Positions 1-6,940 of a stretch of DNA of 13,505 bases are shown piece after piece. This DNA is from an uncultured Oscillospiraceae bacterium (GTDB taxonomy: Bacteria > Bacillota > Clostridia > Oscillospirales > Oscillospiraceae), in assembly GCA_905234005.1 (NCBI GenBank), contig CAJOFW010000008.1, forward strand, positions 12,703 to 26,207, given 5' to 3'. The translations under genes were made by a program, and so were the position numbers. The notes below the pieces were generated by a model. The model saw only the letters and a list, made by a program, of their open reading frames with translations, had not been told where the DNA came from and ran no database searches. Each line of letters opens with the position of its first letter. Position 1 is the first letter of the stretch.

Positions 1-263
1 CCCCGCGCCCGCAGGATCGCCAGCGCCTCCGGTGCGCAAAGGTCACGGGAAAGCGCATCCGGGCGGTAAAGATAGATGAGCGCCCGTCTGCGGGACAGAC
101 GCAGCGGCACTGCCCGCAGTCCGTGCTTCGTCAGCACCCCGTTGAGCCTGCGCATTTCACGGGACAGCTCCTCCCGATCCGTATACGCCGCCGTGAACAG
201 ACTGCCGGTCTTGATTCCCGCCAGCGTCGGCGCGCAATATTTGGCGATATACTGATCGGACAT
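1..263 (-). CDS. DUF3793 family protein, N-terminal part (runs off left edge)
   Basis: The first 87 codons of a minus-strand gene are present; the rest lies beyond base 1. The protein begins MSDQYIAKYCAPTLAGIKTG, and the CAPTLAGIKTGSLF stretch at residues 9-22 is the N-terminal signature I associate with DUF3793. It continues with a charged helix and an LRAVPLRLSRRRALIYLYRP segment, also typical of the family. The biochemical function is unknown. In Clostridia these genes often sit near ferrous-iron transport (feoAB) and flavodoxin genes. The start is ATG at 263-261, 6-7 bases after a GGAGG site at 274-270. The promoter and paired DtxR-type palindromes just upstream support iron-controlled expression. 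Family assignment is fairly sure; the role is inference. Confidence 0.8.
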   Translation of the reverse strand, partial: MSDQYIAKYCAPTLAGIKTGSLFTAAYTDREELSREMRRLNGVLTKHGLRAVPLRLSRRRALIYLYRPDALSRDLCAPEALAILRAR

Positions 264-279
264 ACCCGGCCTCCAATAA

Positions 280-315
280 TTAGGATTAACTAACTTCATG
301 ATTAGTATACACTAA
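280..315. promoter_or_regulatory. Tandem TTAG-N6-CTAA operator, DtxR/IdeR-like
   Basis: Two palindromes of the same form, TTAGGATTAACTAA (280-293) and TTAGTATACACTAA (302-315), lie with centres 22 bp apart, about two helical turns. A further CTAA half-site follows at 316-319. The second covers the -10 box of the DUF3793 promoter and the first lies just past the start point. The outer TTAG/CTAA halves match the TTAGGTTAACCTAA-type sites of DtxR/IdeR iron repressors in Gram-positives. The palindromes are seen directly; the regulator's identity is inferred. Confidence 0.65.
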
Positions 316-332
316 CTAAATGGGGATGTCAA
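304..332 (-). promoter_or_regulatory. Sigma-A promoter of the DUF3793 gene
   Basis: Read on the minus strand, a perfect TTGACA (332-327) is followed by exactly 17 bases and then TATACT (309-304), one base from the TATAAT consensus. The predicted transcription start is near 297, giving a leader of about 34 nt before the ATG at 263. The -10 box lies inside a TTAG-N6-CTAA palindrome, so a bound repressor should block it. Confidence 0.85.
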
Positions 333-623
333 GGGTTTCTTTTGCGCTTTTCGCGAATCATCCCAAAGGAATCGTGATTTCCGTGCCTTGCGGCTGCCGC
401 TTTTGCGGCGGGCAAGGCGGCTTTTAATCATTTGCAACAGTTCAGAACAGCGCGCTGCCGGGTCATGCGGCTCGTCTCCCGGCCCGGTTCCATGTGATTA
501 TTCCGCGTTGGCCGTATGGAAATCGCGGCGGTCGCCGCCGACGCCCGGCGTTTTTGTGCGCAGCAGCCCTCCTTCCTGCGCTGTCATGCCCCCGTTTGCC
601 GGGATTGCGCGATTCTTTTGCCG
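333..623. other. Gene-free stretch with one imperfect hairpin
   Basis: I see no supported gene between the DUF3793 promoter and the promoter at 624. Short open frames here have arginine/proline/serine-rich translations, no ribosome binding site and no family resemblance. The one structural item is an imperfect inverted repeat at 386-417: CCTTGC pairs with GCAAGG, inside it GCCGC pairs with GCGGC around a TTTT loop. CGGCTTTTAATC follows, so it may be a weak plus-strand terminator. Confidence 0.5.
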
Positions 624-652
624 TTGTCAACGGCGGCGGGGTGTGATAAAAT
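624..652 (+). promoter_or_regulatory. Extended -10 promoter of the capG-capF pair
   Basis: TTGTCA (624-629), a 17-base spacer and TAAAAT (647-652) form a good sigma-A promoter, with a TGn extended -10 at 644-646. The predicted start near 659 leaves a leader of about 140 nt before the ATG at 802. I could not match that leader to a known riboswitch or attenuator. Confidence 0.7.
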
Positions 653-801
653 AACAGCGGATCTTCCGCGTGGAAACGGGATGGAGCCGCCGCGCCGGAA
701 CCGCAGGGCGAAGGTGTTCGGAATAACAGCCTGAATGATGCAAAACCCTGAACGTCACATCAGACGGGGCGTCATGACGGAGCCTTGAAAGGAGAAAATA
801 C

Positions 802-1971
802 ATGGCACAGTGGAAGGAAAACGGAAAAATCAGGCTGATGATCATCGTGGGCACGCGCCCGGAGATCATCCGGCTCGCCGCGGTGATCAAAAAGTGCCGT
901 CAATATTTTGACACCATTCTTGTCCACACCGGACAGAATTACGATTACAACCTCAACGGCGTCTTCTTCCGGGATCTGGGGCTTGCGGATCCGGAGCTGT
1001 ATCTCGACGCCGTCGGCGAGGATCTGGGGCAGACGATGGGGAATATCATTGCCGCGTCCTACCGGGCGATGACCGAGCTTATGCCGGAGGCGGTGCTTGT
1101 GCTCGGAGATACCAACTCCTGCCTGTCCGTGATCGCCGCGAAGCGGCTGCATATCCCGATCTTCCACATGGAGGCCGGAAACCGCTGCAAGGACGAGTGC
1201 CTCCCGGAGGAGACAAACCGCCGCATCGTGGACATCATCTCCGACGTGAACCTCGCGTATTCCGAGCACGCCCGCCGGTATCTTGCCGAATGCGGGCTGC
1301 CCAGGGAGCGCACGTATGTGACCGGCTCCCCGATGGCCGAGGTGCTGACGGATAATCTGGATTCGATCCGGGCATCCGATATTCACGCCCGGCTCGGTCT
1401 GGAGAAGGGGGGGTATATCCTTCTCTCCGCTCACCGGGAGGAGAACATCGACACCGAGAAGAACTTTCTGAGCCTCTTTACCGCGATCAACAGCATGGCT
1501 GAAAAGTACGATATGCCGATTCTGTACTCCTGCCACCCGCGCAGCCGCAAGCGCCTCGAAGCGTCCGGCTTCCGGCTCGATCCGCGTGTGATCCGGCACG
1601 AGCCGCTCGGCTTTCACGATTACAACTGCCTGCAGATGCACGCCTTCTGCGTCGTGTCCGATTCGGGCACGCTCCCGGAGGAGAGCAGCTTCTTCACCTC
1701 CATCGGCCACCCCATCCCCGCCGTATGCATCCGCACGTCGACGGAGCGGCCGGAGGCGCTGGACAAGGCGTGCTTCATCCTCTCCGGGATCGACACGACG
1801 GGCCTTCTGCGGGCGGTGGATACCGCCGTGGAAATGGTGCGCCGTGAACCGGGCGGCGGAGCCGTCCCCGTTCCGGACTACACAGATCTCAACGTCTCGG
1901 ATAAGGTCGTCAAAATCATTCAGAGCTATGTCGGCGTCGTAAACAAAATGGTTTGGAGAAAGGACATATGA
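802..1971 (+). CDS. capG: Non-hydrolysing UDP-GlcNAc 2-epimerase, CapG/FnlC/WbjD type
   Basis: A cytoplasmic enzyme of 389 residues, the usual length for the WecB/MnaA/CapG family, with the GT-B-like epimerase fold. Visible signatures are GTRPEIIRL (residues 18-26), HTGQNYDYN, DTNSCLSV, HMEAGNR, PEETNRRIVD, LSAHREEN, SCHPRSR and SDSGTLPEES. HMEAGNR, where WecB enzymes have HVEAGLR, points to the CapG/FnlC branch, which makes UDP-N-acetyl-L-fucosamine by C2 epimerisation of the CapF product. The capF-type gene follows with an ATGA overlap (1968-1971), so the two are translationally coupled. The start is ATG 802 with AGGAG at 790-794, seven bases upstream. A plain UDP-ManNAc-forming 2-epimerase is the alternative, but the neighbour argues against it. 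Confidence 0.88.
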   Translation: MAQWKENGKIRLMIIVGTRPEIIRLAAVIKKCRQYFDTILVHTGQNYDYNLNGVFFRDLGLADPELYLDAVGEDLGQTMGNIIAASYRAMTELMPEAVLVLGDTNSCLSVIAAKRLHIPIFHMEAGNRCKDECLPEETNRRIVDIISDVNLAYSEHARRYLAECGLPRERTYVTGSPMAEVLTDNLDSIRASDIHARLGLEKGGYILLSAHREENIDTEKNFLSLFTAINSMAEKYDMPILYSCHPRSRKRLEASGFRLDPRVIRHEPLGFHDYNCLQMHAFCVVSDSGTLPEESSFFTSIGHPIPAVCIRTSTERPEALDKACFILSGIDTTGLLRAVDTAVEMVRREPGGGAVPVPDYTDLNVSDKVVKIIQSYVGVVNKMVWRKDI

Positions 1972-3215
1972 ACATTCTCGTAACCGGCGCGAACGGTTTT
2001 GTGGGACGGAACCTCGTCGAAAACCTGAAGGCCATCCGCGACGGAAAAAACCGGACAAGACCGGAGCTTCACATCGGGGAGATCTACACCCTCACCCGTG
2101 ACAGTGCCGCCGGGGAGCTCGACCGCTTCTGCGCGGACTGCGGCTTCGTCTTCCACCTTGCCGGGGTCAACCGGCCGGAGGACCCGGCGGCGTTCCGAAC
2201 CGGGAACACCGATTTCACCGCCCGGCTGCTGGACGCCCTGAGAGGGCGCGGCAACGCCTGCCCGGTCATGCTCGCCTCGTCCGTGCAGGCGTCGCTGTCC
2301 GGCCGGTTCGGCACGTCGGCATACGGACTGTCCAAGCGAGACTGCGAGGAGCTGGTATTCCGCCACGGCGAGGAGACCGGCGCCGCCGTATATGTATACC
2401 GCTTTCCGAATCTCGCGGGGAAGTGGATACGGCCGAATTACAACTCCGCCGTCGGCACCTTCTGCCACAACATCGCCCGCGGCCTGCCGGTCACCGTAAG
2501 CGATCCCGGCATCGAGCTGGAGCTTCTGTTCATCGACGATCTGATCGAGGAGATGTACGACGCGCTGGCGGGCAGGCCGCACCGGGCGAATTATCCGGCG
2601 GCGGGTCAGACGGTCGGCGGCGTCGTTTACGACGGCCTGACGCCGCTCCCGTCCGCCGACGGCCGCTACTGCCATGCGCCCGTGACCCACAGGGCGACGC
2701 TGGGGCGGATCGTCGAGCTTCTTCACACCTTCCACGACCAGCCGTCCACTCTCCTCATGCCCCGCATCCCGCCCGGCTCCCTCGAGAAAAAGCTGTATTC
2801 CATGTATCTGAGCTATCTGCCGGGGGATAAGGCCGTCTTCGATCTGAAGATGAACATTGACGACAGAGGCTCCTTCACCGAGCTTCTGAAGACGGCCGAT
2901 CACGGCCAGTTCAGCGTGAACATCTCAAAGCCCGGCGTCACAAAGGGGCAGCACTGGCATAACAGCAAGTGGGAATTCTTCATCGTCGTCGCCGGGCACG
3001 GCCTGATACGGGAGCGGAGGCTCGGCACGGACGAGGTGATCGAGTTCGAGGTGAGCGGGGAGCGGATACAGGCCGTCCATATGCTGCCGGGCTATACGCA
3101 CAGCATCGTCAATCTGTCCGGGACGGAAGACCTTGTCACGCTCATGTGGGCAAACGAGGTGTTTGACCCCGGGCGGCCGGATACGTTTTTCGAGCCGGTC
3201 GATACCGATCAATAA
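1968..3215 (+). CDS. capF: UDP-2-acetamido-2,6-dideoxyhexulose reductase, CapF/FnlB/WbjC type
   Basis: A 415-residue, two-domain cytoplasmic enzyme. Residues 1 to about 285 form an extended SDR fold with the nucleotide-binding GANGFVG near the N-terminus and the catalytic Tyr/Lys pair in SAYGLSK. Residues about 290-405 form the CapF-specific cupin, with DDRGSFTELLKT, NISKPGVTKGQHWHNSK (the HxH metal ligands), LPGYTHSI and MWANEVFDP. In Staphylococcus aureus CapF the cupin performs C3 epimerisation and the SDR part an NADPH-dependent C4 reduction. I chose ATG 1968, which follows GGAGAAAGGA (1955-1964) and overlaps the capG stop; an in-frame TTG at 1953 would bury that site. It is somewhat longer than CapF of S. 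aureus (about 370 residues). The CapE/FnlA 4,6-dehydratase that supplies its substrate is not in the window. Confidence 0.93.
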   Translation: MNILVTGANGFVGRNLVENLKAIRDGKNRTRPELHIGEIYTLTRDSAAGELDRFCADCGFVFHLAGVNRPEDPAAFRTGNTDFTARLLDALRGRGNACPVMLASSVQASLSGRFGTSAYGLSKRDCEELVFRHGEETGAAVYVYRFPNLAGKWIRPNYNSAVGTFCHNIARGLPVTVSDPGIELELLFIDDLIEEMYDALAGRPHRANYPAAGQTVGGVVYDGLTPLPSADGRYCHAPVTHRATLGRIVELLHTFHDQPSTLLMPRIPPGSLEKKLYSMYLSYLPGDKAVFDLKMNIDDRGSFTELLKTADHGQFSVNISKPGVTKGQHWHNSKWEFFIVVAGHGLIRERRLGTDEVIEFEVSGERIQAVHMLPGYTHSIVNLSGTEDLVTLMWANEVFDPGRPDTFFEPVDTDQ

Positions 3216-3277
3216 ACCCCGGACGGCGCACACCCCGCCCGCCCTCGCCGAATTGCGCGGCGATATCGGTGAAGGGA

Positions 3278-3306
3278 TTGCATTTCCGCGGCAATATTGG
3301 TATACT
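3278..3306 (+). promoter_or_regulatory. Extended -10 promoter of the permease-kinase gene
   Basis: TTGCAT (3278-3283), exactly 17 bases, then TATACT (3301-3306), with a TGG extended -10 at 3298-3300. The predicted start is near 3313. That places the in-frame GTG at 3269 upstream of the transcript, so the protein must begin further downstream. Confidence 0.75.
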
Positions 3307-3316
3307 GATACAGTAT
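3302..3316. promoter_or_regulatory. Palindrome over the -10 box and start site
   Basis: ATACTG-ATA-CAGTAT is a perfect 6-bp inverted repeat with a 3-bp centre. It overlaps the -10 hexamer and reaches the predicted start point, a classic place for a repressor. A TGACAG direct repeat follows at 3324-3329 and 3333-3338. No regulator gene is adjacent; autoregulation through the encoded phosphorelay is possible but unproven. Confidence 0.45.
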
Positions 3317-3357
3317 TCAGATATGACAGTTCTGACAGAAAGGGAAAAAGCGTTTAC

Positions 3358-3382
3358 AGGAGGATGCGATGCTTTGAAAATG
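3358..3382 (+). promoter_or_regulatory. Ribosome binding site with a two-codon upstream ORF
   Basis: AGGAGG lies at 3358-3363. Five bases later is ATG CTT TGA (3369-3377), a Met-Leu-stop mini-ORF in a different frame from the kinase. The kinase frame offers TTG at 3374 (10 bases from the site, overlapping the mini-ORF) and ATG at 3380 (16 bases away, just after the mini-ORF stop). Either TTG is the start, or ribosomes terminate on the mini-ORF and restart at 3380. Confidence 0.5.
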
Positions 3383-6300
3383 GATATTTCAAAAAAAGAA
3401 AAAAGCGCCCCGGCCTATTTGACCGCTCTCGGCGCATGGGCGCTGGCCTTCGGATGCAGCGTGGGGTGGGGGGCTTTTATCATGCCCGGTACGACCTTCC
3501 TTCCCGTTGCCGGCCCGGTGGGATCGGCTGTCGGTCTGGGGCTTGGCGCCGCTGTGATGCTCGTCATTGCCGCGAATTATCATTTCCTGATGAACCGCTT
3601 CCCCGAGATGGGCGGAACCTACGCCTATTCCCGGCGCGGCTTCGGCTATGATCACGGGTTTCTTGCCGCGTGGTTCGTCGGTCTGACCTACTGCGCCATC
3701 ATCTGGGCCAACGCCTCGGCGCTCCCGCTGATCTTCCGCACCCTGTTCGGCGACGCGCTGCAGTTCGGCTTCCACTATGTGATCGCCGGCTACCATGTGT
3801 ACATGGGCGAGGTGCTGCTGGCTGTTCTGGCGCTGGTGCTCGCGGCGGCGGTGTGCCTGCGGCGTTCGCTTGCCATGAAGACGCAGATCGTCATGGCGGC
3901 GGTGCTCCTGCTGGGTGTCATCATCTGTTTTGCGGGCGCTCTGGCCGGAGGGAACGCCGCGCATCCCTTCCAGCCGGCCTGTTCCCCGGATTACACGCCC
4001 CTTTCCGGCATTGTTATCGTTTTCGCGCTGGCGCCGTGGGCGTATGTGGGCTTTGAGTCCATCTGCCACTCGTCGGAGGAGGCCGCCTTTCCCCTGAAGA
4101 AGAGCTTTCGCGTCATGGCGGTCGCCCTGCTGACGGGCGGTATCGCCTATATGCTCCTGTCCCTGCTCGCGGTCACCTCCCTGCCGGAGGGCTGCGGCTC
4201 CTGGACGGAGTACATCACGAATCTGAGCAGCTATCAGGGCGCGGCATCGCAGCCTGCCTTCTTTGCCGCAAATACCGCTCTGGGAGGCGCCGGCTCCGCG
4301 ATCCTTGGCGTCGCGGCCCTGTGCGCGGTGCTGACCGGCCTGATCGGAAACTTCATCGGCCTGAGCCGGCTCCTGTGCAGTCTGGCCAACGACGGAATGC
4401 TTCCCGGTTCGATCGGAAAGCTCGACAAAAACCACGCGCCCCGCAGCGCGATCCTGGTCATTCTGATCATATCCGTGATCTTCCCGTTCCTCGGCCGGAC
4501 GGCGATCAGCTGGATCGTTGACGTTACGACCGTCGGCGCAACCATTACCTACGCAATCGTATCGGCGGCTGCCTGGAAGACCGCAAGGCTCGAAAAAAAC
4601 CGGCGCTATGTCGCCATCGGCGTTGCCGGCGTCATCATTTCCATCCTCTTTGCGCTGGAGTTTTTGATCCCGAACATCACCGCCGTGAAAACGCTGTCCA
4701 CGGAATCGTATCTGATTCTCGCGGTCTGGAGCATTCTCGGATTCCTGGTTCTGCGTATGCTGATCATTGAGGACAGGGAAAAACGCCTCGGCCGCTCCAC
4801 CTTCGCGCTGGTCATTCTGCTCTCGCTCACCATTTTCACCTCCAGCGTGTGGATGCTGCAGGCGGCCAGCACGGCGGTGGAGGAGTACGCGGAGCCGATC
4901 CAGGAGCAGTATCTCGAATCCGCTGAACTGGACGGGGACGAGGGAACCGCCGCCTCGACCTATGAATACCTCGTAAACGGGCGGCGCAGCATTGACAAAT
5001 CAATGACCCGCGACATCGTGATCCAGGTCGGCATGATCGTGATCGCGCTGGTTGTCATGATCGACATCATGTCCATCACCCAGCGACGGGAACGGCAGGC
5101 TGAGATCGAAAGGGCCATCGCGGAGGAGGCCAGTCACGCCAAGACAAGCTTCCTGTCCAACATGAGCCACGAGATCCGCACGCCGATGAACGCCATCATC
5201 GGCCTCGACATCCTCGCCCTGCGCAATCCGAATCTGCAGCCGCAGACCCGTGAGCAGCTCGAAAAGATCGGCGCGAGCGCAAGGCATCTTCTCGGCCTCA
5301 TCAACGACGTGCTGGATATGAGCCGCATCGAATCGGGCCGCATGATACTGAAAAACGAGGAGTTCTCCCTCCGTGAGTTCCTCGATCAGGTCAACATCAT
5401 GATCAACGGCCAGTGCGCCGAGAAGGGCCTTACATACGAATGCAGCGTCATCGGGCAGGTCAACGACTACTACTACGGCGACGACATGAAGCTCAAGCAG
5501 GTGCTCATCAATATTCTGGGCAACGCGGTGAAATTCACGGACGCCCCCGGCAGCATTCTCCTGACCGTTGAACAGGTGGAGGAAAACGAGGACACCTGCA
5601 CCATGCGCTTTGTTTCGCGTGACACCGGCATCGGCATGGATCCGGAGTTCATCCCGCACATCTTCGAGGCCTTCTCCCAGGAGGATATGAGCAACACGGT
5701 TCGCTACGGCGGCAGCGGCCTCGGCCTCTCGATCACCAAGAACCTTGTGGAGATGATGAACGGCTCCATCGTGGTAGAGAGCGAGAAGGGCGTCGGCTCC
5801 GTCTTCACCGTTACCGTCGTCCTGAACCGCTCGGGCCGCAGCTTCGAGCCGGGCAGCGGCGTTATCATTCCCGCGAATATGCGCGCCGCCGTGGTGGACG
5901 ACGACCCCGTTTCCTGCGAGCACGCGCAGATGGTGCTGAAAAGCCTCGGTATAGAGGCGGACTGCTTCCTCGATCCGTGGGAGGCCATCGGCGTCATCCG
6001 CGACGCGTTCGAGGCGAAAACCCCTTACGGGCTTGTGATCACCGATTTCAAGATGCCCAATATGAACGGCCTTGAGCTTACGCATATGATCCGCGAGTTC
6101 GACGAAAACAAAACCGCCGTTATCATGCTGACCGGCTACAACTGGGACATCATCGAGGACGAGGCAAACGAAGGCGGCGTTGACAGCATCGGCGCGAAGC
6201 CCCTCTTTGCTGACAGCCTGCTCCACGAGATCAACTCCATCCTCCGGAAGAAGTCTGGCGCGGCGGCTCCCGCCGACGAGGCTGAGGAGGAAAAGGGCAG

Positions 6301-6703
6301 GAGCGTCCTCGCCGGGCGCAGGATCCTGATGGCGGAGGATGTGGCACAGAACGCGGAGATTCTGCAGGATCTCCTCGAGCTGGAGGACATGATCCCCGAA
6401 CACGCCGAAAACGGAAAGCTCGCGACGGAGATGTTCGCCGGCAATCCGCCGTACTACTACGACGCCATCCTGATGGATGTGCGTATGCCAATCATGGACG
6501 GCCTGACGGCGGCGGAGACGATCCGCGCCATGGATCGCCCGGACGCGAAGACCATCCCCATCATCGCCCTGACGGCAAACGTATTCGACGAGGATGTGAA
6601 GCGTTCGATGGAGGCGGGCATGAACGCCCATCTCGCCAAGCCCATCGAGCCGGATCTGATGTACGCCACGCTGGAAAAATATCTCGACAGGACCGACAGG
6701 TGA
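3374..6703 (+). CDS. APC amino acid permease fused to hybrid histidine kinase with two receivers
   Basis: A fusion of about 1,109 residues. Residues 10 to about 470 hold 12 hydrophobic helices of an APC-superfamily permease, with helix 1 reading SVGWGAFIMPG at the substrate-site break. A 13th and a 14th helix then flank an acidic extracellular loop of about 60 residues. A short coiled linker leads to HisKA (SNMSHEIRTPMN, phospho-acceptor His599), HATPase_c (N box INILGNAVKF at 712-721, DTGIGM at 750, GGSGLGLS at 779), receiver 1 (Asp891 in TDFKMP) and receiver 2 (Asp1035 in MDVRMP). The receivers keep their downstream Thr and Lys (LTGY, GAKP; LTAN, AKP). All catalytic residues are present, so kinase and receivers should be active. 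No separate output domain or response regulator is adjacent. Transceptor function is inferred by analogy with CbrA-type transporter kinases; the substrate is unknown. The start is TTG 3374 or ATG 3380. Confidence 0.9.
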   Translation: MKMDISKKEKSAPAYLTALGAWALAFGCSVGWGAFIMPGTTFLPVAGPVGSAVGLGLGAAVMLVIAANYHFLMNRFPEMGGTYAYSRRGFGYDHGFLAAWFVGLTYCAIIWANASALPLIFRTLFGDALQFGFHYVIAGYHVYMGEVLLAVLALVLAAAVCLRRSLAMKTQIVMAAVLLLGVIICFAGALAGGNAAHPFQPACSPDYTPLSGIVIVFALAPWAYVGFESICHSSEEAAFPLKKSFRVMAVALLTGGIAYMLLSLLAVTSLPEGCGSWTEYITNLSSYQGAASQPAFFAANTALGGAGSAILGVAALCAVLTGLIGNFIGLSRLLCSLANDGMLPGSIGKLDKNHAPRSAILVILIISVIFPFLGRTAISWIVDVTTVGATITYAIVSAAAWKTARLEKNRRYVAIGVAGVIISILFALEFLIPNITAVKTLSTESYLILAVWSILGFLVLRMLIIEDREKRLGRSTFALVILLSLTIFTSSVWMLQAASTAVEEYAEPIQEQYLESAELDGDEGTAASTYEYLVNGRRSIDKSMTRDIVIQVGMIVIALVVMIDIMSITQRRERQAEIERAIAEEASHAKTSFLSNMSHEIRTPMNAIIGLDILALRNPNLQPQTREQLEKIGASARHLLGLINDVLDMSRIESGRMILKNEEFSLREFLDQVNIMINGQCAEKGLTYECSVIGQVNDYYYGDDMKLKQVLINILGNAVKFTDAPGSILLTVEQVEENEDTCTMRFVSRDTGIGMDPEFIPHIFEAFSQEDMSNTVRYGGSGLGLSITKNLVEMMNGSIVVESEKGVGSVFTVTVVLNRSGRSFEPGSGVIIPANMRAAVVDDDPVSCEHAQMVLKSLGIEADCFLDPWEAIGVIRDAFEAKTPYGLVITDFKMPNMNGLELTHMIREFDENKTAVIMLTGYNWDIIEDEANEGGVDSIGAKPLFADSLLHEINSILRKKSGAAAPADEAEEEKGRSVLAGRRILMAEDVAQNAEILQDLLELEDMIPEHAENGKLATEMFAGNPPYYYDAILMDVRMPIMDGLTAAETIRAMDRPDAKTIPIIALTANVFDEDVKRSMEAGMNAHLAKPIEPDLMYATLEKYLDRTDR

Positions 6704-6733
6704 TTCGGCGGCAGACAACCACAAGACACAAAA

Positions 6734-6770
6734 CAGTCACCACCCCCGCTGTATGCGGGAGTGGTGACTG
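6734..6770. terminator. Strong hairpin after the permease-kinase gene
   Basis: CAGTCACCAC (6734-6743) pairs perfectly with GTGGTGACTG (6761-6770), and inside it CCCGC pairs with GCGGG around a TGTAT loop. The run after it is CGTATAGG on the plus strand but TTTTGTGTCTT on the minus strand. It therefore looks more like a minus-strand or bidirectional terminator, although no minus-strand gene ends here. It could equally be a 3'-end stabiliser. Confidence 0.55.
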
Positions 6771-6782
6771 CGTATAGGGCGC

Positions 6783-6813
6783 TTTGATACTTTTTCTTGA
6801 AAAAAGTATCAAA
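6783..6813. repeat. 13-bp perfect inverted repeat with 5-base loop
   Basis: TTTGATACTTTTT (6783-6795), loop CTTGA, and AAAAAGTATCAAA (6801-6813). It is AT-rich within GC-rich surroundings and lies 12 bases after the previous hairpin. GCGCTTTGATAC (6779-6790) is partly repeated as TCGCTTTGAAAC further on (about 6827-6838). It resembles dispersed intergenic repeats, but with one copy here I cannot show that it recurs in the genome. Confidence 0.55.
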
Positions 6814-6940
6814 AAGAACTTGTATTCGCTTTGAAACGGCAGCGTTTCCGGGGCTTTGCGGCCGGTAACGAAACGAAGCCTTTCATGGGAGAGCGGTATC
6901 AAAACCATACCATCGGGAAAATGCGAGGGAGGATCGGAAC

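Noticed and set aside
388..734. Two overlapping short plus-strand reading frames (88 and 72 codons)
   Set aside because: They have Arg/Pro-rich compositions and no ribosome binding site, and the promoter for capG-capF (624-652) lies inside them.
659..801. Riboswitch in the capG-capF leader
   Set aside because: The 140-nt leader has only short, weak pairings. I could not match it to conserved cores such as the GEMM cyclic-di-GMP switch.
3269..3373. GTG 3269 or ATG 3323 as the start of the permease-kinase gene
   Set aside because: GTG 3269 lies upstream of the predicted transcription start (about 3313). ATG 3323 has no ribosome binding site and only about 10 transcribed bases before it. AGGAGG at 3358 favours 3374 or 3380.
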